64,000 nt of DNA, taken from positions 806,001-870,000 of the forward strand of contig NZ_AP031415.1 of assembly GCF_042850985.1 (NCBI RefSeq), read 5' to 3'. The stretch's first letter is position 1; each line of letters starts with the position of its first letter. The notes beneath the pieces were generated by a model. It was not told where the DNA came from. It saw nothing but the letters and a program-made list of their open reading frames with translations, and ran no database searches. The DNA is from Allocoprobacillus sp002160865. GTDB lineage: Bacteria > Bacillota_I > Bacilli_A > Erysipelotrichales > Coprobacillaceae. Made by a program: the position numbers and the translations under genes. Shown one piece after another: positions 39,756-48,590 of this stretch.

Positions 39756-41783
39756 ATGTACAAATATCCAATAGAATTACAAGATGAAGAAAAAGCATGT
39801 GGTGCTTATTGTATTGCGATGATTTTAAAGTATTATCATTTTCATGATGAAATCAAAAACATTAAAAAGAAAGCCAGATTGAATCAAAATGGTATTTCAA
39901 TCAAAGGAATGATTGAATGTTTAAAAAGCTATCAGATTGAAGCCAAAGCCTATGAAGCACATTTAGATGATGTGGAAAAAGAAGTAAAATGTCCTTGTAT
40001 TTTATATATGATTGAAGCAGGACTAGGACATTTTGTTGTTTTGTATGAAATCAAAGATGATGAGTTTATCATAGGTGATCCAGCCAGAGGGTTAATCACT
40101 TTGTATCGTGAAGATGTGGAAGACATTTTCGGGCGTTTTGTGATTGTGATTAAACATGTTGGTCGTGTTCCTGAACTATGTTATAAAAGTTATTTTCAGT
40201 TTTTAAAGGAAATGTTTTTGTCTTATCAAAAGTATCTGATATCTTTTTTATGGAAAGGTTTATGGATTGCGTTGATTGGTTATGGCAGCAGTTATTTTTT
40301 TCAAATTTTAATTGATTATATTGATTTGAAGACACCATTTTTCTATATGGCTGTGCTTTCTTTAGGTTATTGTTTTTTAGAAATGATGCGTACATATCTT
40401 TCTCAATTAAAAATGAAAGAAATGATTTATTTACAAAAAGCAATGGATGAAGATTATGTTTTTCAGTCTTTTATGAATATGTTGAAACAACCAGAAACTT
40501 TTTATCGTCAAGATGATGGTGTTATTCAAAGTCAATTATTAAGTTTATTTGAATTAACAGAAATGAGTTTAGAATGTTTTGAAAAGTTTTTTTTAGATGG
40601 TATGTTTTTTGTTGTCTTATGGATAGGAATGTGGTTTTTAAATATTTGGATGACATGTATTGTGAGCGTTGTTTTATTGATTATTGTTTTGATGAGTTAT
40701 CGTCGTTTAAAGGATTTTCAGACTTTGAATAAAAATTATCTGGAAGCCCATTTTCATTTTGGGCATCATGTCTTGGAATTGATTGAAAACCATCGTTTGA
40801 TTTGTTATTTTGATTTGTTTCAAAGACAAAGAGAAAGAAGTTATCATATTTATTTGGATGAAGCTTTATTAAAAGAAAAACAGGCATTATTCTTAAATCA
40901 ATTTCATTCTCTTGTCCAATATATGATTGTTTTGTGTTATGGAATGATTTTATGTTTAGGATTTTATTTCTTTTCTCAAAAAACAATGACAATGGGGCAA
41001 TTGATGATGTTTTATATGCTTGTATCTTATTGTATTCAACCAGTTTTAAATATCGTGACACTAGCAAGTCAGTATAAACAGGTCAGTTTGATTTATGAAA
41101 AATATAAGAATTTTGAAATTGATGAACAACCTTCTTTAGAAACCTTGAATCAGTCTATTACATCTATTCGTTATGATGATGTCAGTTATGCCTATGGGTA
41201 TCAAATGCCAGTTTTAGAACATATTGATTTAGATATTCATCATCATCTTTGGATCAAAGGGGCAACCGGTAGTGGAAAATCTACACTTTTAAAACTGTTG
41301 ATGGGACAGGATAATACATATCAGGGAGATATTTATATGAATGGACAGGAATTAAGACAGATTGATTTATCATCTTTACATCAGCATATTGGTTATTTAA
41401 ATGAAACACCAACTTTTTTACATATGACTTTAAAAGATAATTTTTTATGTCCTGATGAAAAGAAAATTCAATTTTATTTAAAAACTTTCAATCAAGAACA
41501 GCTTATAGATATGTTTCATATCGTCTTAAATGAAGATGGAAGTCCTTTGTCTTTAGGGCAAAGACAGGTTGTTGCGTTGATTCGTATGTTGTGTCGTGAA
41601 TGGGATGTTTTGATTATGGATGAAGCTTTTTCGCATTTAGATACCCGTCTGGCTAATAAGATTTTACGATATTTATTGAAAAATGATGAGGGAAAGATTT
41701 ATATTATGGTGAACCATCAAACAAAGATAGTGAACAAGGATATGGAATGTGTTATAATTGAAAAAGGAAAAATAAAGAAATAA
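39756..41783 (+). CDS. Peptidase-containing ABC exporter (C39 domain)
   Basis: The 675-residue protein has an N-terminal C39 peptidase (about 1-135) with Cys15 in KACGAYC, His in GHFVVLYE and Asp in IGDPARG. Six transmembrane helices (about 155-430) follow, then an ABC domain with Walker A GATGSGKST, signature SLGQRQ and Walker B VLIMDEAFSHLD. Such proteins cleave double-glycine leaders and export the mature peptide. No double-glycine precursor, modification or immunity gene is adjacent, so the cargo is unknown. The flanks are the dap operon and ybeY. Confidence 0.9.
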   Translation: MYKYPIELQDEEKACGAYCIAMILKYYHFHDEIKNIKKKARLNQNGISIKGMIECLKSYQIEAKAYEAHLDDVEKEVKCPCILYMIEAGLGHFVVLYEIKDDEFIIGDPARGLITLYREDVEDIFGRFVIVIKHVGRVPELCYKSYFQFLKEMFLSYQKYLISFLWKGLWIALIGYGSSYFFQILIDYIDLKTPFFYMAVLSLGYCFLEMMRTYLSQLKMKEMIYLQKAMDEDYVFQSFMNMLKQPETFYRQDDGVIQSQLLSLFELTEMSLECFEKFFLDGMFFVVLWIGMWFLNIWMTCIVSVVLLIIVLMSYRRLKDFQTLNKNYLEAHFHFGHHVLELIENHRLICYFDLFQRQRERSYHIYLDEALLKEKQALFLNQFHSLVQYMIVLCYGMILCLGFYFFSQKTMTMGQLMMFYMLVSYCIQPVLNIVTLASQYKQVSLIYEKYKNFEIDEQPSLETLNQSITSIRYDDVSYAYGYQMPVLEHIDLDIHHHLWIKGATGSGKSTLLKLLMGQDNTYQGDIYMNGQELRQIDLSSLHQHIGYLNETPTFLHMTLKDNFLCPDEKKIQFYLKTFNQEQLIDMFHIVLNEDGSPLSLGQRQVVALIRMLCREWDVLIMDEAFSHLDTRLANKILRYLLKNDEGKIYIMVNHQTKIVNKDMECVIIEKGKIKK

Positions 41784-41794
41784 AGGGTGAGAAG

Positions 41795-42256
41795 ATGAAT
41801 ATTGATTTTGTATATGAAGATGAAAAACATTTATGTCAAGAAAGTTATGAAGATGTTTTTAAACAAATTATTGAAACAACTTTAAAAACTTTACAGTTGG
41901 ATGATGATGTTGAATTATCTTGTGTGATTGTTGATGATGGGCAGATTCATCAAATCAATCGTGATTATCGTCATATTGATCGTGCGACAGATGTGATTAG
42001 TTTTGCTTTAGAAGATAATGAACAATATTATGTAGAAGGAATGCCAAGAAGTTTAGGAGATATTTTTATTTCTTATGATCATGCTTGTGCTCAAGCCAAA
42101 GATTATGGACATTCTTTAAAGCGTGAGATGTGTTTTTTGATGACGCATGGTCTTTTGCATTTATTAGGATATGATCATATGAATGAAGATGAAGAAAAAG
42201 AAATGTTTAGTTTACAAAAAGAAATTTTAAATCAGTTAGGAATAGAAAGAGGTTAA
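41795..42256 (+). CDS. ybeY: Endoribonuclease YbeY
   Basis: The 153-residue protein has the metal motif HGLLHLLGYDH (H-x3-H-x5-H) and the family segments TDVISFAL and GDIFIS. It acts in 16S rRNA 3'-end maturation and ribosome quality control. GGGTGAG precedes the ATG. It leads the ybeY-cdd-era-recO set, which is a common Firmicutes gene order. Confidence 0.95.
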   Translation: MNIDFVYEDEKHLCQESYEDVFKQIIETTLKTLQLDDDVELSCVIVDDGQIHQINRDYRHIDRATDVISFALEDNEQYYVEGMPRSLGDIFISYDHACAQAKDYGHSLKREMCFLMTHGLLHLLGYDHMNEDEEKEMFSLQKEILNQLGIERG

Positions 42257-42258
42257 AT

Positions 42259-42654
42259 ATGGATTATCAAAAACTTGTAGATGAAGCGTTTGAAGCTTCT
42301 AAGAATGCTTATGTTCCTTATTCACATTTTCGTGTGGGAGCGTGTCTGTTGTTAAAAAATGGACAGAGAATATACGGGACAAATATTGAAAATGCAGCTT
42401 ATGGTTCAACTATGTGTGCAGAGCGTAATGCGATTTTTCAAGCTTATTGTCAAGGATATCGTCAAGATGATATCGAAGCTTTAGCGATTGTGGGAGATTG
42501 TACACCTTTAATCTCTCCATGTGGAGCCTGTCGACAGGTACTGGCAGAATTAATGAATCCTCTCACACCTATTATTTTAGGAAACAAAGATTATTATGAA
42601 GTGACAAATATGCAGACGTTATTACCACGTGCATTTACAGGAGAAAGTTTATGA
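42259..42654 (+). CDS. cdd: Cytidine deaminase
   Basis: The 131-residue enzyme has CAERNAIFQA with the catalytic Glu and a zinc Cys, and PCGACRQVL with the other two zinc ligands. It deaminates cytidine and deoxycytidine for pyrimidine salvage. The start is two bases after ybeY's stop and the end overlaps era, so it is co-transcribed with both. Confidence 0.95.
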   Translation: MDYQKLVDEAFEASKNAYVPYSHFRVGACLLLKNGQRIYGTNIENAAYGSTMCAERNAIFQAYCQGYRQDDIEALAIVGDCTPLISPCGACRQVLAELMNPLTPIILGNKDYYEVTNMQTLLPRAFTGESL

Positions 42655-43547
42655 CATTTAAATCAGGATTTGTAAGTATTGTTGGTCGTCCCAATGTTGG
42701 AAAATCGACGTTATTAAATCATATATTAAAAACAAAATTGGCGATTACATCATCAACAGCTCAAACAACACGTAATACCATTCAAGGGATTTATACGGAT
42801 GATGAGGCACAGATTATTTTTATGGATACACCGGGTATTCATAAACCACAGGATGGTTTAGGTTCATTTATGAATACGAATGCTTTAAATAGTATTTATG
42901 GTGTGGATATTGTTTTATTGATTGCGCCAGCTGATGAAAAGATTGGTAAGGGAGATCGTTTTATTGTCAATCGTTTAAAAGAAGCTGATGGACCTGTTTA
43001 TCTGATTTTAAATAAAATAGATTTATTGTCTAAAGAACAACTGGTTCAAAAATTGGCACAATGGAAAGAAATGTTTGATTTTAAAGAAATCATTCCTATC
43101 AGTGCATTAAATGGAGATAATGTAGAACATTTATTAGAAATTATTAAAAGTGATCTTCATGAAGGTGTGATGTATTATCCTAAAGATCATATTACAGATC
43201 ATCCAGAACGTTTTATTATGGCTGAATTTATTCGTGAAAAGATTCTTTATTTTACGCATGAAGAAGTTCCACATAGTGTTGCGATTGTGATTGAAAGTAT
43301 GACAGAAGATGAACAGGGAGTGCATGTCATGGCAGCGATTGTCGTGGATCGCCCAAGTCAAAAAGCCATTCTTATTGGAAAACAAGGCAGCATGATAAAA
43401 AAAATCAGACAAAATGCTCGTCGTGAAATGAAACGCTTTTTACAGACACCAGTAACACTGGAATTATTTGTGAAAGTGGAAAAGAACTGGCGTAATAAAC
43501 AAAAGTATTTAAGAGAGTTTGGTTATGATGAAAACGACTATTCATGA
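42651..43547 (+). CDS. era: GTPase Era
   Basis: The 298-residue protein has a G domain with GRPNVGKSTLLN (G1), DTPGIHKP (G3) and NKIDLL (G4). A C-terminal KH domain contains GKQGSMIKKI, which binds the 3' end of 16S rRNA. Era works in 30S assembly, in line with its neighbour YbeY. It overlaps cdd by four bases and recO by about 20. Confidence 0.96.
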   Translation: MTFKSGFVSIVGRPNVGKSTLLNHILKTKLAITSSTAQTTRNTIQGIYTDDEAQIIFMDTPGIHKPQDGLGSFMNTNALNSIYGVDIVLLIAPADEKIGKGDRFIVNRLKEADGPVYLILNKIDLLSKEQLVQKLAQWKEMFDFKEIIPISALNGDNVEHLLEIIKSDLHEGVMYYPKDHITDHPERFIMAEFIREKILYFTHEEVPHSVAIVIESMTEDEQGVHVMAAIVVDRPSQKAILIGKQGSMIKKIRQNARREMKRFLQTPVTLELFVKVEKNWRNKQKYLREFGYDENDYS

Positions 43548-44265
43548 GGAAACAGTCGAAGCGATTATTTTAAAGAAAACACCTTATAAAGAAAATGATA
43601 TGATTTTACATGTTTATACCCGTGAGTATGGAAAAATCAGTGTTCTGGCACGAGGCATTAGAAAGATGACAAGTAAAAATGCAAGAGGATGTCAGGAAAT
43701 GATGTTAAGTGAGCTGACGATTCATCTTAAAAAAGGACTCAGTTCATTGATGAAAGCTTCACCCGTGAATTATTTCCGACATATTGAAGAAAACCTTGAA
43801 AGTGAGATTGTTGGACAATATATTTTAGAATATTATTATCGTTATGTGGAAGAAAATCAGCCTTTAGAAAAAGAGTATGAAATCTTATATGAGGCTTTAC
43901 ATGCTTTAGATGTTGGTTATATGCCTTTATTGGTTTATCTTGTTTTTAATGTTTTTATCTTAGAACATAATGGTGTTTCTTTAGATGTTGATGGATGTGT
44001 CTTTTGTCGTTCTCCACAGGTGGTCTCTATTTCATTAGAAGATGGAGGATTTGTCTGTCGTGAACATCTGGGTCATCACCCATTATATTCTCATGAAGTT
44101 CTTAAGGCTTTTCGTCATATCCATAAAATTCCAATGAAAGCTATTGATCATATTCATGTATCTTCATCTGTTATTTCTGTATTGGTTCCTTTAATGGAAA
44201 CACTGATAGAGGAATATACGGGAATTCAGTTGAAAACATCACGTTTTATTCATCAAATTGTGTAG
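43525..44265 (+). CDS. recO: DNA repair protein RecO
   Basis: The protein of about 246 residues has an N-terminal OB fold beginning VEAIILKKTPYKENDMIL with an RGIRK segment. A C-terminal helical domain carries a possible zinc site (GCVFC and a downstream CREH). RecO loads RecA with RecR. The start is one of the ATG codons at 43525 or 43528, overlapping the end of era; the frame opens earlier with TTG at 43519. Confidence 0.93.
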   Translation: MMKTTIHEETVEAIILKKTPYKENDMILHVYTREYGKISVLARGIRKMTSKNARGCQEMMLSELTIHLKKGLSSLMKASPVNYFRHIEENLESEIVGQYILEYYYRYVEENQPLEKEYEILYEALHALDVGYMPLLVYLVFNVFILEHNGVSLDVDGCVFCRSPQVVSISLEDGGFVCREHLGHHPLYSHEVLKAFRHIHKIPMKAIDHIHVSSSVISVLVPLMETLIEEYTGIQLKTSRFIHQIV

Positions 44266-44283
44266 AATTTCTACACAATTTTA
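44255..44283 (+). terminator. Terminator of the ybeY-cdd-era-recO operon
   Basis: AAATTGTGTAGAA (44255-44267) pairs perfectly with TTCTACACAATTT (44269-44281), with T-rich sequence after. It includes the recO stop codon. Confidence 0.85.
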
Positions 44284-44336
44284 TTTTTCTTCAAAACAAA
44301 TTGGTGTATAATAGGAACAAGTGAAGGGGAAATGAT

Positions 44337-46151
44337 ATGGGACAATTTTTACCAGTGACAAGAGAAGAAATGTTAGAAAGAGGTTGGCAACAGCCTGATT
44401 TTGTTTATATTAGTGGTGATGCTTATGTGGATCATCCATCCTTTGGTGCAGCGATTATTACACGAACTTTAGAAAGTCGTGGTTTTAAAGTGTGTATGTT
44501 AGCCCAGCCAGACTGGCGTCGTTTAGATGATTTTCAGCGTTTTGGTAAACCACGTCTGGGATTTTTGATTTCCAGTGGGAATATTGATTCTATGGTGAAT
44601 CATTATAGTGTATCGAAAAAAAGAAGAAAGAAAGATAGTTATTCGAATAATGGTGAAATGGGACATCGTCCAGATCGTGCCGTGATTGTTTACAGCCAAA
44701 AAGTACGTCAGGCTTATCCCGATGCGACGATTTTAATTGGTGGAATTGAAGCCAGTTTAAGACGTCTGGCACACTATGATTATTGGGATGATAAAGTCAG
44801 AAAGTCTATTCTTGTAGATGCAGGGGCAGATTTATTAATGTATGGTATGGGAGAAAACAGCATTATAGAGATTGCAGAAGCATTGGATTCGGGATTAGAG
44901 GCACGTTATTTAACATATTTGGATGGAACGGTTTTTAAAGTGAAGGATTTATCTATGATTTCACAAGACTATGTCATGTTACCTTCTTATCATGATATTA
45001 CTCATGATAAAAGAGAATATGCGAAATCTTTTGGTATTCAATATCGCCATACTGATCATTACAATGCGAAAACATTGGTAGAACCTTATGAAGGGTTTTA
45101 CATTGTACAAAACCGTCCGAATCGACCATTAACACAGATGGAAATGGATGATACATATGCTTTGCCTTATCAAAGAACATATCATCCAAGTTATGATTAT
45201 ATACCCGCTATTGAAGAAGTTCGTTTTTCATTAATTAGTAATCGTGGTTGTTTTGGAGCCTGTAATTTTTGTGCATTGAATTTTCATCAGGGACGTATCA
45301 TTCAGTCACGTTCACATGAATCTTTGATTGAAGAAGCGAAAAAGATGATTCAAGAGCCAGATTTCAAAGGATATATCCATGATGTCGGTGGACCAACAGC
45401 TAATTTTAGATTTCCTAGCTGTCAAAAACAAACCAGACATGGAGCTTGTCCAACTAGACAATGTCTATGGCCTCAGCCATGTCGTCAATTAAGAGTGGAC
45501 CACCAAGATTATTTGAAACTGTTAAGAAAATTAAGAAGCTTAGATGGTGTCAAAAAGGTCTTTATACGTTCGGGAATTCGCTATGATTATTTGATGTATG
45601 ATCAAGATGACAGCTTTTTTAAGGAACTTGTACAATATCATATCAGTGGACAATTAAAGGTGGCTCCAGAACATATTAGTAATCAAGTGTTAGACAAGAT
45701 GGGAAAACCTCATCGTGAGTTATATGAAAAATTTGTTCAAAAATATACACAACTCAATAAAGAGATGAATAAGAACCAATATCTTGTACCTTATCTTATG
45801 TCTTCACATCCAGGCAGTGATTTAAACAGTGCTATCGAACTGGCAGAGTATTTAAGAGATATTCATCATCAGCCAGAACAGGTTCAAGATTTTTATCCAA
45901 CTCCTGGTACATTATCAACAGCGATGTATTATACCGAATTAGATCCTCGTGATTTGAGTCCAGTCTATGTTGCGAAAACACTAAAAGAAAAAGCCATGCA
46001 AAGAGCTTTGATGCAGTATCGTCGTCCACAAAATTATCATCTTGTTTATGAAGCTTTAGTGTTGGCAAAAAGAACTGATTTAATAGGTTTTCAAAAGAAA
46101 TGTTTAATTAAGCCTAAAGGACAAAAACGCCCACTTCAAAGGAGGTCATAA
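44337..46151 (+). CDS. YgiQ-family radical SAM protein
   Basis: The 604-residue protein begins with the family segment LPVTREEMLERGWQQPDFVY and ISGDAYVDHPSF. The radical-SAM cluster motif lies in RGCFGACNFCALNF (C-x3-C-x2-C), with a B12-like N-terminal fold ahead of it. A second Cys cluster (CPTRQC) lies C-terminal to it. YgiQ/UPF0313 proteins have no firmly known reaction. A site GAAGGGG precedes the ATG. The hydrolase gene follows after one base, suggesting one transcript. Confidence 0.9.
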   Translation: MGQFLPVTREEMLERGWQQPDFVYISGDAYVDHPSFGAAIITRTLESRGFKVCMLAQPDWRRLDDFQRFGKPRLGFLISSGNIDSMVNHYSVSKKRRKKDSYSNNGEMGHRPDRAVIVYSQKVRQAYPDATILIGGIEASLRRLAHYDYWDDKVRKSILVDAGADLLMYGMGENSIIEIAEALDSGLEARYLTYLDGTVFKVKDLSMISQDYVMLPSYHDITHDKREYAKSFGIQYRHTDHYNAKTLVEPYEGFYIVQNRPNRPLTQMEMDDTYALPYQRTYHPSYDYIPAIEEVRFSLISNRGCFGACNFCALNFHQGRIIQSRSHESLIEEAKKMIQEPDFKGYIHDVGGPTANFRFPSCQKQTRHGACPTRQCLWPQPCRQLRVDHQDYLKLLRKLRSLDGVKKVFIRSGIRYDYLMYDQDDSFFKELVQYHISGQLKVAPEHISNQVLDKMGKPHRELYEKFVQKYTQLNKEMNKNQYLVPYLMSSHPGSDLNSAIELAEYLRDIHHQPEQVQDFYPTPGTLSTAMYYTELDPRDLSPVYVAKTLKEKAMQRALMQYRRPQNYHLVYEALVLAKRTDLIGFQKKCLIKPKGQKRPLQRRS

Positions 46152-46152
46152 T

Positions 46153-47067
46153 ATGAAACGTCATGCAGTTTTCACATCATCCATGCATATCAGCATTCAT
46201 TATTTTATTTATGAACCTCAAGTTGTTTTGCGTGTGAAAGGCATTGTTCAGATTCATCATGGTTTAGGTGAACATGCGGGTCGCTATGAACATTTTGCAT
46301 CTTTTTTAGCTAGTCATGGCTATGTTGTTGTGGTGAGTGATTTTGCCGGTCATGGACGTTCTTTGATTGATTTTGAACAGGGCTATTTTGGTGAACATGA
46401 TGGACCTATTCATTTGATTGAAGACATGCATCGTTTACAGATGATTATTAGAGAAAAATATCCAGATTCTCCTTATTTTATGCTAGGAACAGATTTGGGT
46501 TCTATTCTCATTCGCCAATATATGAGTGATTTTGGTGATTTTATTGAAGGAGCTTTATTATTAGGAACACTTTCTCATGTGGATTTCTTTTATTTCAAAC
46601 GCATCTATTTGTGGTTATTAAAGTTTTGGAAAGGACCTGCTTATAAGGCACAGCAATATTCTCGTTATATACGTCATTATTTGAATAAAAGAGTTCATAT
46701 GACAAATGATATGGATTGGTTAACAAGTGATGAAGATGAAAGAAAGAAGTTTTTAGATGATCCAATGGCTCATTTTGCTTATACTGTTCAGGGTTATCGT
46801 GATATGACTGAGATGATTAAAGATGTCAATAGTGATAAATCCATCATGAAGATTCCTGCTTATTTATCTATTTATATTGGTGTAGGTGAAAATGATCCTA
46901 TGAATGCTCATATTCAAAAATTGATTCAAAAATATAAAAAAATACCAATTGAAGATTTAACTTTCCATATTTTCAAAGGGCAACGTCATGCATTGCTTTT
47001 TGAAAAAGAAAAAAAGAAAGTTTATCAAAGTATTTTAGATTGGCTTGACGAGAGAACGTATTTATAG
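46153..47067 (+). CDS. Alpha/beta hydrolase of the lysophospholipase group with altered nucleophile
   Basis: The 304-residue protein has the fold and segments of monoacylglycerol lipase/lysophospholipase relatives: VQIHHGLGEHAGRYEHFA, the SDFAGHGRS turn and a C-terminal GQRHALLFE with the catalytic His. At the nucleophile elbow, where G-x-S-x-G is expected, it reads G112-T-D-L-G116, so the Ser is replaced by Asp114. Asp nucleophiles occur in haloalkane dehalogenases and epoxide hydrolases. The enzyme may use that chemistry or be inactive. GGAGG precedes the ATG, and it follows the YgiQ gene directly. Confidence 0.85.
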   Translation: MKRHAVFTSSMHISIHYFIYEPQVVLRVKGIVQIHHGLGEHAGRYEHFASFLASHGYVVVVSDFAGHGRSLIDFEQGYFGEHDGPIHLIEDMHRLQMIIREKYPDSPYFMLGTDLGSILIRQYMSDFGDFIEGALLLGTLSHVDFFYFKRIYLWLLKFWKGPAYKAQQYSRYIRHYLNKRVHMTNDMDWLTSDEDERKKFLDDPMAHFAYTVQGYRDMTEMIKDVNSDKSIMKIPAYLSIYIGVGENDPMNAHIQKLIQKYKKIPIEDLTFHIFKGQRHALLFEKEKKKVYQSILDWLDERTYL

Positions 47068-47084
47068 GGTACACTCATCGTTGG

Positions 47085-47113
47085 TTGACAAATGACTACT
47101 ATAAGGGTATAAA
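47085..47113 (+). promoter_or_regulatory. Promoter in the glyS leader
   Basis: TTGACA (47085-47090) and TATAAA (47108-47113) are separated by 17 bases. The transcript would run through the hairpin at 47136-47161 before glyS. Confidence 0.65.
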
Positions 47114-47135
47114 TACGAAGTAAATATAAAAATAA

Positions 47136-47161
47136 AAAGACTTGGCTATTGCTAGGTCTTT
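47136..47161 (+). terminator. Hairpin in the glyS leader
   Basis: AAAGACTTGGC (47136-47146) pairs with GCTAGGTCTTT (47151-47161), with two wobbles and a 4-base loop. The T tract after it is interrupted (TTTCCTATTTTAT). It could end the hydrolase transcript or attenuate the glyS transcript. There is no T-box signature. Confidence 0.55.
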
Positions 47162-47204
47162 CCTATTTTATATAGGTATAAAATGAGATAAAAGGGGTAT
47201 AAAT

Positions 47205-48575
47205 ATGGCAAATAAAGATATGGATAAATTAATTGCTCATGCGAAAAATTCAGGTTTTGTCTATCAGGGATCAGAGATTTATGATGGACTTGCAAACACT
47301 TGGGATTATGGTCCTTTAGGTGTTGAAATGAAAAATAATATCAAAAAATTATGGTGGAAACGTTTTATTCAAGAGTCACCATATAACGTGGGATTGGATT
47401 CGGCTATTTTTATGAATCCACGTGTCTGGGAAGCCAGTGGTCATGTGGGTGGATTTAGTGATCCATTGATTGACTGTAAACAATGTAAAACAAGACATCG
47501 TGCTGATAAATTAATTGAAGATTATGATCCTGACATTCATAGTGATGGATGGTCACCAGAAAAAATGATGTCATTTATTAGAGAACATCATATTCAATGT
47601 CCAGATTGTGGAAGTGAAGATTTTACAGATATTCGTGAGTTTGAATTGATGTTTAAAACATATATGGGTGTTGTCAAGGATGCAAAAAGTGTTGTTTATT
47701 TGCGTCCAGAAACAGCTCAGGGAATTTTTGTCAATTTTAAAAATATTCAAAGAACTTCACGTAAAAAAGTGCCTTTTGGAATAGGGCAAATTGGAAAATC
47801 TTTTAGAAATGAAATTACACCAGGTAATTTCATCTTTAGAACAAGAGAATTTGAACAGATGGAATTAGAATTCTTTACAAAACCAGATACGGATTTAGAA
47901 TGGTTCCATTATTGGAAAGAACAATGTATGCAATTTTTGTTGGATTTAGGTTTAAATAAGGATCATTTACGATTTAGAGATCATGAACAGGAAGAATTAT
48001 CATTCTATTCTAAAGCAACAAGTGATATTGAATATTTATATCCATTTGGATGGGGTGAATTATGGGGAATTGCTGATCGTACAGATTATGATTTAGGAAG
48101 ACATCAGGAATATTCTAAAAAGAATCTTGAATATTTAGATCCTGAAACGAATCAGAAATACTTACCATATGTTATTGAACCATCAGTAGGAGCAGATCGT
48201 TTATTCTTGTCTGTTTTAGCAGATGCCTATGAAGAAGAACAATTAGAAAAAGAAACACGTTTAGTTATGCATTTTCATCCAGCTGTGGCACCTGTGAAAG
48301 TGGCTGTTTTACCACTAACAAAAAAACAGAGTGCAAAAGCAACAGAAGTTTATCAGCTTTTAGCTAAAGAATTTAATGTGGAATATGATGTGGCTGGACA
48401 AATTGGAAAACGTTATCGTCGTCAAGATGCGATTGGAACACCTTATTGTGTAACTGTTGATTTTGATAGTGAAAATGATCAGTCTGTCACATTAAGAGAT
48501 CGTGATACAATGGAACAGATTCGTTTACCAAATGATGAATTGGTTGACTATATTGCAAAAAAGATTCGTTTTTAA
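47205..48575 (+). CDS. glyS: Glycyl-tRNA synthetase (single-chain alpha2 type)
   Basis: The 456-residue class II enzyme has MDKLIAHAKNSGFVYQGSE at the start, the motif 2 region FRNEITPGNFIFRTREFEQ and motif 3 in EPSVGADRLFL. It also has a CxxC pair, CKQC ... CPDC, in the insertion. It charges tRNA-Gly, of which this window contains three copies. The AAAGGGG site precedes the ATG at 47205. The leader has a promoter and a hairpin. Confidence 0.95.
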   Translation: MANKDMDKLIAHAKNSGFVYQGSEIYDGLANTWDYGPLGVEMKNNIKKLWWKRFIQESPYNVGLDSAIFMNPRVWEASGHVGGFSDPLIDCKQCKTRHRADKLIEDYDPDIHSDGWSPEKMMSFIREHHIQCPDCGSEDFTDIREFELMFKTYMGVVKDAKSVVYLRPETAQGIFVNFKNIQRTSRKKVPFGIGQIGKSFRNEITPGNFIFRTREFEQMELEFFTKPDTDLEWFHYWKEQCMQFLLDLGLNKDHLRFRDHEQEELSFYSKATSDIEYLYPFGWGELWGIADRTDYDLGRHQEYSKKNLEYLDPETNQKYLPYVIEPSVGADRLFLSVLADAYEEEQLEKETRLVMHFHPAVAPVKVAVLPLTKKQSAKATEVYQLLAKEFNVEYDVAGQIGKRYRRQDAIGTPYCVTVDFDSENDQSVTLRDRDTMEQIRLPNDELVDYIAKKIRF

Positions 48576-48590
48576 TGAAGGAGGGCATAT

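Noticed and set aside
39702..39790. Double-glycine precursor peptide for the C39 exporter
   Set aside because: I found no short ORF with a GG or GA leader in the flanks of the exporter on either strand.
47068..47204. T-box riboswitch upstream of glyS
   Set aside because: The leader lacks the AGGGTGG-n-ACC T-box sequence and a specifier-like long stem; only a simple 11-bp hairpin is present.
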